This document shows positions 12,901 to 24,900 of a stretch of DNA of 64,000 nucleotides, in pieces. Position numbers and translations under genes: made by a program. The notes under the pieces are model-generated. The model was not told where the DNA came from, did not search any database, and worked only from the letters and a program-made list of their open reading frames with translations. Source of the DNA: Apostichopus japonicus (Eukaryota; Echinodermata; Holothuroidea; Aspidochirotida; Stichopodidae). The first letter of the stretch is position 1. The number at the start of each line of letters is the position of its first letter. The DNA is taken from NCBI RefSeq assembly GCF_037975245.1, contig NC_092582.1, forward strand, positions 13,204,077 through 13,268,076. The letters are read 5' to 3'.

Positions 12901-15900
12901 ACTGCAGCATCAAATTTCACCATCCTACAACCCCAAACCCCCCCCCCTCCCACCTTCATGAAAATGTAACCTCAAATGCAACGTACAAATATGTCATTTA
13001 AGATGCTTTTCTAGTGGCATTCTTCATATCCAACGGTATGTGTGCTAAACTATGTGCGCCAACAGTAGTTACTTTTGATGGGCTTCTACATTTTAATGAG
13101 TAACTACTCAAATAAAAGTGGTATTGAAATGTAACCTGCACAGGTAGTGGTCTGTGTGAAATATCGAGATTGATACTTTTGCTCAAAGATCCGTCTTTAT
13201 AGCTGTTATAAAACATACAAGGTCTTTTTTCTTTCCCCTGCAGACATCAACGAGTGTCAAGATTCTGATTTGAATATGTGTGAACAAGTCTGTAATAACA
13301 CCGAAGGTGGTTATCTCTGCTCTTGCGATGACGGGTACAGACTGGCAGATAACGGAAGAACTTGCAATGGTAACATTTCTTTCATACTTTCATGTCCTGA
13401 TTTCTCACCATAATTTTGTTTCTCATTTCTTTAATAAATATCTTTTACACTCTAAACTAGGGGAGCGCTTGTCTCGAGAATTTTATGGATGTTGTAGCTA
13501 AAATCAGACAATTTTGTGACATTGTAATTACATACAGCCTAGATACTTTGTAGCCGAGTGGTGAAGCATGCATGCATCTGTCAGTTTACTGTCCAAGTAG
13601 TTTGATGGTCTTGGGGAGGGGTGGGGGAGGGGTGGGGGAGGGGTGGGGGAGGGGAGGGGTGGGGATCCATTGGAGGTATGTACTTCAACCTGAAGAATGT
13701 GCAGCTTTTCTGCTTTTATTTATTTGTGGAATGATGATGATGCAAGAAAACTTCGCCCTTCCACTTACTCATGTGCTCCCACCTCCCTTCATTGGAAATT
13801 CTGGCCAAATGCTACAGTTGGAAACTAGGTCTAAGATATAATTTGACACCAGTTTCAACTGGGTGTTTAAGTTGTAGTACCCCAAACTGCCCAGTGTTTA
13901 ATATTATTTGAAGTTTTCTATTGTTTCCCCCTTCTCATTCATAGACATCGATGAGTGTGCAGAAGGCTTGGACGACTGTAATGAGGTTACCTCTACCTGT
14001 ATCAATGAAGTGGGCGGTTTCCGTTGTATGTGTAACGCAGGATTTGAAAGAACGGGTGCAGTTTGTTCAGGTTAAAAATTTTCTTCTTTTCCTATCAGTC
14101 AGGATCAGTATTATATCAGATTCTTGTTTTTCATTTAATAACAATAATAATAATAATAACCAGCAGTTATATTTACGATGCTTTAGCCACCACAAATGTA
14201 GGAGACGCCCTGCAAGGGCCTATGGATTACAACTTACACTTCGGGTGGCTTCCAATTCAACATTTGTCCTGAAATTTGGAATATTTTCAATTTAGAAAGT
14301 AATTTCAGATGGCGAAACCGTAAATTGCTCTTGAAAAACCCACCTTGAAAACCCACAAAACCCACCTTACTATGCCACGTTACTATTCCACCGCATTTAT
14401 CCACTCATCCACAGCACCGGTGCTGATTTGTTTTGATTCATCCAATGGAGATGAATGTTCCATTTTTTGTAGCCTTGAAATCGTTACGGAATAATACGTT
14501 GCTGAGTCAACTATCAGTTGAACAGTCAGGGAAACCTTTATACATTACAGTCAATAGTGTGTGAGACTCTGTGCATGCGTGCATGGCCGCAGAAAGACAA
14601 TAGATTAGAATAACAATGAAATGAAATAATAAGAGGATAAATGCAACAATATCATGTCAAAAAAGTAAGGACCTACAAGGTTCCATACTAGGTATGGAAA
14701 TTTGTTTAAAAAAAATTTGCATGAGAGGCTAGCTCTGTGGATGTAGCTAATATGAAGACTATAATTAGTGATTCAACAACAATAGAATACATACAATAGA
14801 ATACATACAACAATAGAATAAATACAACAATAGAGTAAGAACAATAGCTCAAGAATTAGGACCACAAGAGGTAGTCCAGGAGGGACTCCACCCATCTGTA
14901 TTGTTCAATTCCTGTTTTCATCCTCACAGATGTTAACGAATGCCTGGGAGTGAATGATTGCAGTGCGCAAGCCAGTTGCAACAACACGCTTGGATCATAT
15001 GTGTGTACATGCAATGAGGGGTACGACGGCAATGGCCAGATCTGTGTGGGTGAGTCCGTGTTAAAATAGTAGTGTACATTCTACTGTAGGTCATCGGTAT
15101 TTGACCCCAAATTTTAGCATGTTTAAAGTTGCTAGAAAGTACTTTCTTGGAATTTCTTATTCTCCATATCAAACTCCCCGTACATTCAAAGGATTGTTAG
15201 AATAGAGAATTCAATATATCAGTGTGGATGACTGGTCTTGGAATGGCGGTAAATATGTTCGTTTAAATTTAGAGCACGGGTGACCTTTATCTGACCTTTG
15301 GCATACTTTGAGGGCAACACCGACTGTGTGAAAGCAAAATCATTCCGTCCAAATGTGTGTATTCTGCTTGTTGGGTTTCTTGGTCTCTTGATTTTTAGGA
15401 AACAATTTCAGTTTTGAATGGAAAGTAAGGCAAGCTCAACGACATTTGCTATTAACGTAGCTGAGTGTCTGAATCTTGGTTTTGATAGTTTTCGTCTGCG
15501 GTGATTTCATCCTTCTGGGTTTGATTTCATCCTTCTCGCCTCATCCTCATCTCATCCTTCTCGCAGTGATTTCATCCTTCTCACCAAAAATGTCTTCACC
15601 TTTTTTATTTTGCTACAGAGAGACATATAAACGCTGATCTGCCGATTCTTAATTTTCTCTATGTTTTTTCTGCTTCAGATATTAATGAATGTGCTGGTGT
15701 TGGAATGTGTGATGTCTTTGCCGATTGCTCCAACACTGCTGGGTCGTTTGTTTGTACATGTAATGAAGGCTTCAGTGGCAATGGATTATTTTGTTTAGGT
15801 CAGTATTTCTTCCCATTACATCAGTAATTATGAGAATTTTTTTTTTTAAAGGAAACTCCCCCTCCCAGGGTATGTTGTTTTTCCCATCCATTTACTTGTC

Positions 15901-18900
15901 CGTTGTTTGCCTCTGAAGAAGATTTCTGTTGCAATTGAATGGTCAGGTCAGGTCAGGTCAGGTCAAATTTTATAACAGTAACTTTTATGCCTTCAACGTG
16001 GGCATACTGTTCTGATATGAAGATTGCATCACCATTTGCATCCTTACACCAGTTTTATTTTCCTTTTGCTTTCAATGCATTATGGGAGCAACTATGTTGT
16101 TGTCATGGTGACTTAGACAGAGGAAGACAAGTCTCTCTCTACTCTGATGTATTGCCATGCCTGTGCAGTTTAAAACACTGTGGAGATTTGTATAAGAAAT
16201 CGGGTTTCATCAGTTGTTTTGCTCTCGTCTCTTTCAGATGTTGACGAATGTACTACCAGTATCCTTTCAAACTGCTCGATTAATGCGAACTGTTCAAACA
16301 CCGCTGGGTCTTTCATGTGTACCTGTAATGATGGTTATGAAGGCAATGGGCAGACGTGTGTCAGTGAGTACCAGCAATGACCAGAATCTTATTAATGATT
16401 TGATTGGTGACTTCTTAAATTCTTCCTTTCTGTTTCATTATTGCACGACTTCATAGCTTCGAAATTACGACGTTAAACTTTTGTAAAGCAAAAGTTACAC
16501 TATCGGAGAATATCGTCAATAACTCGCTGTAAAAGGGCAGGCAAAATAATGAGCAGGCTACTTGGACTGAAGAGGAATCCAAATATGTCACATTGGTGTC
16601 ACATTAGTGTCACTTTAGTGTCACTTTAGTGTCACCTCCCAGTTGTGTTTAGCTGAAAGTTTTCCTCCCATAATGTTTTGGTTTGTTTCTACCCTCTCTT
16701 TTATACAGATGTTAATGAATGCAGCCTAACCATAAGCCTACCCACATTAGTGTCACCATCCAGTTGTGTCTAGCTGAAAGTTTTCCACCCATAATGTTAT
16801 GGTTTTTTTCTACCCTCTCTCTTATACAGATGTTAATGAATGCAACCTACCCACAAGCGATCCCAGGGCAGCCGACTGTCATCCTAACGCGATTTGTATG
16901 GACTTGGATGGCAGCTACCAGTGCAAATGCGATACTGGCTACATGGGCAGCGGCACATTTTGTACAGGTTTGCACGCTTAACCTTCCATGCATTCTCTTT
17001 AGGGGTCGATAATGCGGAACACCAAAAACAAAAAATCTTGGGTTTCATCGCTTTTTATAGATTATTCACAGTAGTTTAAATATGCAAGAAAAGAATTGGT
17101 GAACTTTTCCTGCAAATGAAACTGATGGATTTGTGTTTTAGACTGTTGGCGACAGATGAGGTTATGAAATTTTATAAAGAAATATATATACAATTTGATT
17201 TCACTTTTTCTATCACATTTTTTTTTGGGGGGGGGGGGACAGGGGGAAATATACAGACTAATAAAGTGGCATCTTTTGTGGCTTATTTCACAGACGTCAA
17301 TGAATGCCAGACAATCAATGGATGTATAGGCAATAGTACCTGTAGCAACTCAGATGGGAGTTATCTGTGTACCTGCAATGAGGGTTACCGTGGTGATGGA
17401 TTCGTACTTTGCGAAGACATTGACGAATGTGCCGAAAATTCTGACGGATGCAGCAGTGTTGCGACGTGTGAGAATTACATCGGAGGGTTTACTTGCACCT
17501 GTGACACTGGATACAGTGGCAGTGGATTCACCTGTGCAGGTTAGTTGGGATTGATGTATTTTGTTGAATAGTAGATGTAGTTGGTGAATAGTTGATAGTT
17601 GAATATTAGATGCATTTGTTGAATAGTAGATGTAGTTGTTGAATAGTTAATAGTTGAATATGAGATACATTTGTTGAATAGTAGATGTAGTTGTTGAATA
17701 GTTAATAGTTGAATATGAGATACATTTGTTGAATAGTAGATGTAGTTGTTGAATAGTTAATAGTTGAATATGAGATACATTTGTTGAATAGTAGATGTAG
17801 TTGGTGAATAGTTGATAGTTGAATATCAGATACATTTGTTGAATAGTAGATGTAGTTGTTGAATAGTTGATAGTTGAATAATAGATACATTTTTTGAATA
17901 GTTGAATAGTAGATGTAGTTGTTGAATAGTTGATAGTTGAATATCAGATACATTTGTTGAATAGTAGATCTAGTTGTTGAATGTCCATCGTTCAATTAGT
18001 TTTTTTCTTTTCATGTCTTCCATTTGTTTTTGAAATTTTTCAGCCGGTCTTCCATAATAATCCGTTGTTCGTTTATTTAATATTACATAAAAGTCACATT
18101 TCTCTCGACATCCCCTTTCCTGGAGCTGTTTGGATGGTATCAGTTGAAATTTTGATGAGGTCCGTAATTTAATGATATGCAAGGAACCGTGGCTTCTGAT
18201 TGGCTCCCTCCAGCAAAGATATGGCTATATATGGATTGCCACGAAGTAAGGGCCCAGCTGGATAGCCACCAGGACAGTGAAACATTGTTGTATTTTCTGT
18301 CCTTAATTTCAGATGTCAATGAATGTGGAGGCAGTGATGACTGTCACCCTTTGGCCGATTGCACTAATACGATAGGCAGCTACTTCTGCACCTGTCAGCC
18401 TGGGTTCCTCTCTGTCAGTACAATAACTGGAAGAGAATGTGATGGTGAGTGTTCCTCTCAATACAGAAAATCTAAAAATAAAATAAAATAAATACATTAA
18501 AATAAAATAAATACATCAAAATAAAATAATTACATCAAAATAAAATGAAATAAATACATCAAAATAAAACAAAACTGTTAGCAAACTGCTTATCCACTAA
18601 AGAACCTGTGTAAGAGAATGTGTAAAAGTAAGTTGGCCTGACGTTCTGATCCTAGCAGGATCTTCTTCAAAGGCTAAATGAGAAGTAACAGTAACAGAAG
18701 GGACAAAAACACGCACAGAATACAGACAGGTTAATGAGCAAGGTGAACACAATGAGATACATGTAAGGGGATAAGTAGACAAGGGATGGAGAAAAGAAAG
18801 CAACAGGGGAAGAGGAGAGGTAGGAGATAAACAGTGGAGGGACAAAGATCGGGTTAAGGGAAGGGGGTAGGGAATTAACTGGAGAAGGACTAAGACAGAA

Positions 18901-21900
18901 AGGTGTGGAGAAAAATAAAACTTTTCAAATAAAACTGTTAGCAAACTGCTTATCTACTAGAGAGCCTGTGTAAGGGTATGTGTAAAAGAAAGTTGGCCTG
19001 ACGTTTCGATCCTAGCAGGAGCTTCTTCAAATGCTAGTAAAATGACAAGTAACAGTAAGAGAAAGGACAAAAACACGCACAGAATACAGACAGGTTAATG
19101 AGCAAGGTGAACACAAAGAGATAGATTTAAGGGGATTAGTGGACAGAGAGGATTAATAGAGCATCAAACATCAAATGGGCAGTTTTTCTGCTTTCTGTGT
19201 TGCCAAAGTTGATTATTTCAAAAATATCATATTTCTTCTTATATTAAGGTTCTTTTCCTCACAATTTCATGGATCACTAAAACTTTTCAGCCCAACTTGT
19301 ACATATAGTTCCACATCTTTAATTGTAGTAAGCACTGAAAAGTACTAACCAGCACTACAGGAATGGCATGCAGAACACTTAGCATTAACACTACTAACTT
19401 GCAGAATGCAGTGTCTTACATACCATATACACATATGGTATCAAGTTGCACTGAAAACAATAAGTAGAGTTTTGGCGGTTGTTTGAGTTCAATCGGGAAG
19501 CAGATTTTTTAATTTTATTTTTTAATATTTTATAATTTTTTTATAATAATGTTATGGTAGCAGATGACAAACTAGCTGCAATAACAATTAGTTCCATTTT
19601 GTGTTCATAAATATTTAAGTTCATTCTTCATTTATGAAAGGAAATTAGCCACAAATATTTGAAATAATCTTGGCCTTATTCTGCTATATTCTACGTCTCT
19701 CTCTTCTCCTTTCTCATTCGGTTTCTTAAGATTTTAATGAGTGCATCCTGGATCCATGCGGAACCAATGAAGTCTGCCTCAATAACTTTGGCTCGTACTT
19801 CTGCACATGCGCAGATGGATACGAATTGGTCAATGGCACATGCACAGGTAAGGCAAATCACAAAAACATATCACTTGCCTATTACTATTAGAAAACAGTA
19901 ACAAAGTTTGACTTGCGTTAATCTGTTTTCATTTTGGTTCAAGGAACTCCAAACCATCACTTTAACTGATTCGATCTCCACAGAACAAAATGACAGATAT
20001 TTAGGCCATTGAGATTGTTGCAGCGTCCCAGCCCCATGCATGCAATCAGGGAATGCCGAGAATAATTAAAAAAACCGGGATAGCGCCACCCCATTTTATT
20101 GTGTCCTATGTCTCTTTATTTGTTTTCGATTCATCTCCTGTATCGCTTCTCTCTCTAGATATCGACGAATGTTTGATGAGACCCTGTCAGAATGTGAGCA
20201 ATTCTCGTTGCGAGAATACTATGGGCGGCTTCAATTGTATTTGCCAAACAGGGTTCTATAGCATGGATGGTGCCTGTAATTGTAAGTTTTTTTTGAAACA
20301 CAATACTAAGATCAATCCATCTGTAAATGGAAACAGCACACCACCAGACACCCATCCCCCCCCCTTTATCCCTAATCGCTTTCTTCATCCCTTCCTCTTC
20401 CAATCCCCTCTTCTTATCCCTCCCCCTTCCTTTCCCACTATTTTCCTTCAGTCTGTGCACAAGTGATATTTACAAACTATATCACAGACATTAAGGTAGC
20501 ACTCACTCAGCTGTTGCCAGATTCTTTAATCACATTTTTTTTTAAACATTTCAGATTTCAAAACTTCGATCTCCATTTTATCAAAGTGCTATCCCAGATG
20601 GCTTCCATCTGTGAAAGCTTTACTTAGTTTCAAAAAAGCCTTATTTTTGTTAATCTTTTTGCAATTTTGTTTTTCCAGCTGCCAGGTCATTTTCTATTGC
20701 GGCTGTGTTCAGTGACATTAAAGGGATAGTGGTGTTGAGAGGTCTTTACACAGATATGTTCCAGTCTGAGAGTAAACCAATGCTACAGGCAGATGTGAGT
20801 ATAGTATTTCAAAGTTAATAGGCATCGATGATGCCAAATGTAATATCAGCTTTGACTAGTGTGCTATTACATAGTCTCATATGGTTTCATTATTCCAAAC
20901 TTTATATAGCCCTCGCTTATTCATGTAATGTCGTATGCAGTAATGCTTTACCTAATACTACAGCAAATTACACAATAAAAGTGAGATCGTACAAGGTGTG
21001 TCTTTAATTTCTTCCTTTTTTGTTTAATTCCATTTTTATGTATATAGATTGCTAGATATGTTGTGTATATATATGGAGTGGGGGATTTAGTAATGGAAAT
21101 TTGCTTGATCATATCTGGGTTTTCCCATGTTATGGAATATTCACTAATTTCAGTTTCCAACTGAGCTTTCAACATTTGAACCTTCAGGACGCTGAGTTTA
21201 TTAAGTGTTTATCAAGTTTATAAAGTGTTTATATAGTGTTTATATAGCGTTTATATAGAGTTTATATAGAGTTTATAAAGTTTATAAATATTTGATGGTT
21301 TGGTTGATAAATCTAGTAATCGTGATATATCTATATACATAGTGGAGATTACAATTGTCTTTAATACTCTAGGCTGTACCTTTTGAAGTCTACTAAAATG
21401 CTCCAAACAGAAGAATTTGAGGAGATCGATACTGATGGATTCATTTGGAGGATACTTAATTGGTCGTCTTCAAATAATTGTCTGTATCATCATCAAAGAC
21501 GATTATAGTTGGTCTTTTGTTATCCTTCAGAGGAATTTTTCGGAGCAATATAAAAAGATTTAAACTCAAAATAAAATAAAACTCAACCAAATATCCATCT
21601 TTTTTTTATTGTATTTTCAATTTCCAGCTGGTCGCTTTGTTCAATGCAAGTTCGCTAACCGATTTTCTTGGAGTCACCATACGAGGATGTACCCTCGTGG
21701 AGGGCGGTGCAAATGTTCAGTTCACCGTTGACTTGCTGCAGAACACGAACACTACCGAGCAGGAAGTATCCCTTGCATTTTCTGATGGTTTAGTTGACGA
21801 CAGAATTGTGGCACCGGACAGTATCCTCGACTTTAATACCATCGTAATCGGTGAACCAAGTAAGTGTAGTCACCTCACCTCATTACATAATATGATGCTA

Positions 21901-24900
21901 CATTACAAACCAGGGGGGAGGGGGGTGGGGCGGGGAAGGAGGAGGAGAGGGAAGGGGCTTATTGTCTCGAGCTGTTGGCTATATCTTAATTAGCAAAATA
22001 TTAGCAGTAATCTTCATAAATGGAAGAGGGACCACCAATCTTGTTACCTGGTAATATTTATCCTCGAAAATAATTATATTCACAAATAATCGTTTTTCGT
22101 TTATATGGATTTACTTAAAACTGCTAGTACGAAAATGCAAGAGCCGCAGCAGGAATCACTTTTGAAATGTTAATGGAAGAGTACGGTGGCATGCGAGTAT
22201 GATTTTCACCAGCTTGAGTACTTACTCAGGTAGATTTTCAGGTAGATTTCCTCTATGTAGGACCTGCTTTTGTATGGTTTTGAGTACATGACAAGTAAGC
22301 ACAAGTACAAATAGCATGTCATCTTTCACCGGTGATTAATATATATTTATTTCAGTATGTACAAATATATATAACATAAAAGTAGACACGAAAGTAGAAA
22401 TTACTCAGCACTGCAAACAGTTCAAGTATTGGAAATATTTTTGCAAAAAGTGCAGGGAGACTTAATAATTGACAGAAGCAGTGCTTATCAAACGGTCAAG
22501 GAAAGAGAAACAAAAGAATGACACAGACAGAAACAGTCTTCATCCCAACCACACCCCTCCCCTCCACTCCTCTCCCCTCCTCTCCCCTCCTCTTTCCTCC
22601 TCTCTCTTCCTCTCCCCTTCTCTCCCCTCCTCCCCTCTCCTCTCCCCTCCCATGGCAATCTTCTGTGGCTGTAGCAGTACTGACCGAGCTTGGTGACAAT
22701 ATAGACTACCCACATCAGGTGTAATCATCTTTCTCATGAATAATCTACTACCAGTAGCAAATAATTTTAGATTTGTTTACTCTTTGCTTATACCTGTCTT
22801 CACACAATTACTGTAAACATGCTATAAAGTGGTTTGTAGTGGTATGTGGTAAACTTTGAGCAAATCCATGAGGGCTTTTCTTGTACAGGCAGCATACGCT
22901 AGAAGTGAAATAGTCTGATAATGATACTACATTGCATCCCCACGCCTACCTCTACTCTCTCAATAATAGGGTTATAGTAATTGCCACTTTTTCCTTCTTC
23001 TCGCAGTTATGAATCCATGTGAGGAACAGACAGATGACTGTGTGAACAATGCAATGTGTACCTTCCTTGGTACGAGCAACAACTATACCTGTGATTGTAA
23101 CGATGGCTTCATGGGTGACGGTTTCATCTCCTGCAGTGGTAAGATTGCAGACCATGCACTTGTCTGTGAATTGATCTGTAAATATTTGAAGCATTTCTGT
23201 CGTGAGTGTGTGTACATTTCAGGTTTCATCTCCTGCAGTGGTAAGATTGCAGACCATGCACTTGTCTGTGAATTGATCTGTCAATGTTTGAAGCATTTCT
23301 GTGGTGAGTGTGTGTGCATTTCAAGTTTCATCTCCTGATGTGGTAAGATTGCAGACCATGCACTTGTTTGTGAATTGATCTGTCAATGTTTGAAGCATTT
23401 CTGTCGTGAGTGTGTGTACATTTCAGGTTTCATCTCCTGCAGTGGTAAGATTGCAGACCATGCATTTGTCTGTCAATTGAGGCATTTCTGTCATGTGTGT
23501 TTGTGTGCATTTCAGAAATTGAAGATTTTAGTTACCAAATTTTCAACAATTATCATCTTGGCACCAAGTTTCCTTATATTGTTTTTGATCTATTCTATTC
23601 TATTCTTTATTCTTTTTCTATTTTGTTCTATTTTTATTTTGTTCTATTTCTATTTTGTTCTATTGTATTCTATTTTATTCTATATTATTCTATATTCTAT
23701 TCTATTCCATTCTACAGACATCAACGAATGTGATAGTGATCCTTGTACCGAAGAGGGTGAGGCGTGCATGAACACGGTCGGAAGCTTCACCTGTGAATGC
23801 AGACAAGAAGCTGGCTACTTCAGGGATGGTGTCATGTGTGTCTGTAAGTGTTGTAACCGGTTGTTGAATGCCATATCATCATCATCGATATCAGTGAATC
23901 TATGCTATGACTTAGAATGAAGAATTTATTTGATGTTAGATACACTTAGAGAGGAACATCACTTCACTATATAACTGATCAAAAGACAGAAATGTCCTTT
24001 GAAGAAGAAACTCAACCTGAGATGGCTAAGATGTAGATGGGTGTTGAAGAGAGGGTGGCCAGGGGGGGGGGGTGGGGAAGGGACGGGAGAGGTGAGAAAT
24101 GAACACTTCAACTTTTGTTTATTATTGAAGTTATTAGGGAAGCTGATCTCAGGAAAATTGGGAATGGTCAAATAAAGTTCATAAGGGTTGAACTAGTCTA
24201 CCAGAATGAAATTTGTTTGAGTAACATTGTAGGAACTGTGTTATGTAGAGTCATAAATAGTCAACTACTGAACAGAAAGCTGTTGGTGAATAAGTCTTGT
24301 GGTGGCTTTTTTTATATAAAATTCCATGTTAGGGCTGCCTATAGCATTGTAAACTAACTGGTGAATGCCTGGGTATAGTATATGTCTGTTACTGAGCAGT
24401 CATTTTAGTTTACACTCAAAAGTTAAACATATATTCAGCACCATATGTTCAGCAATGCCTTCAATTCAAGCCTGTAGCCATTCCCAGGAACAGGGATGGT
24501 GCCGCCACCCATCTCCCTCCCTCCCCTTCCCCCCGCCCATCTGAGTCACTATGTGTGCAACTTCCAGGGCAGAAGTATTGTGCCCCTCCTTAAAATGTTG
24601 GTGCCCCCTCAAGACTTCCTGGCTATTGTATGTACTGGCCTGCTGCAACCACTGTAGGTACTATTCTCTTAGTATAGAGCTTGATCTTAAACAAATTTGA
24701 AAGCGTGTGTATTAAGTAACCTTTTATTCTTTCTGTCAGTTATTCTCTGTGCAGATGGCATTTTGTTTACAGATTGTATAATTTTTTTTTTTCATTTGGT
24801 TTGATATCTTTTTCAGTATACAAAGGGTACCAGGGTCAGTTCACTATACTGGAAGTTAATAATGTCGCGGAGGATGCTGAGTTTTCAGATGTTTACTACG

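Noticed and set aside
16709-16773. Possible extra EGF exon starting [12 protein letters not shown].
   Set aside because: It is the duplicated start of exon w21, runs into TAG and has no donor; treated as a decoy acceptor.
17560-17985. Regular repeats that could suggest a CRISPR array.
   Set aside because: The whole 55-bp unit is repeated with no unique spacers, the context is a eukaryotic intron and there are no cas genes.
22488-22737. Overlapping open frames on both strands.
   Set aside because: They come from a CTCCCCTCCT polypyrimidine tract.
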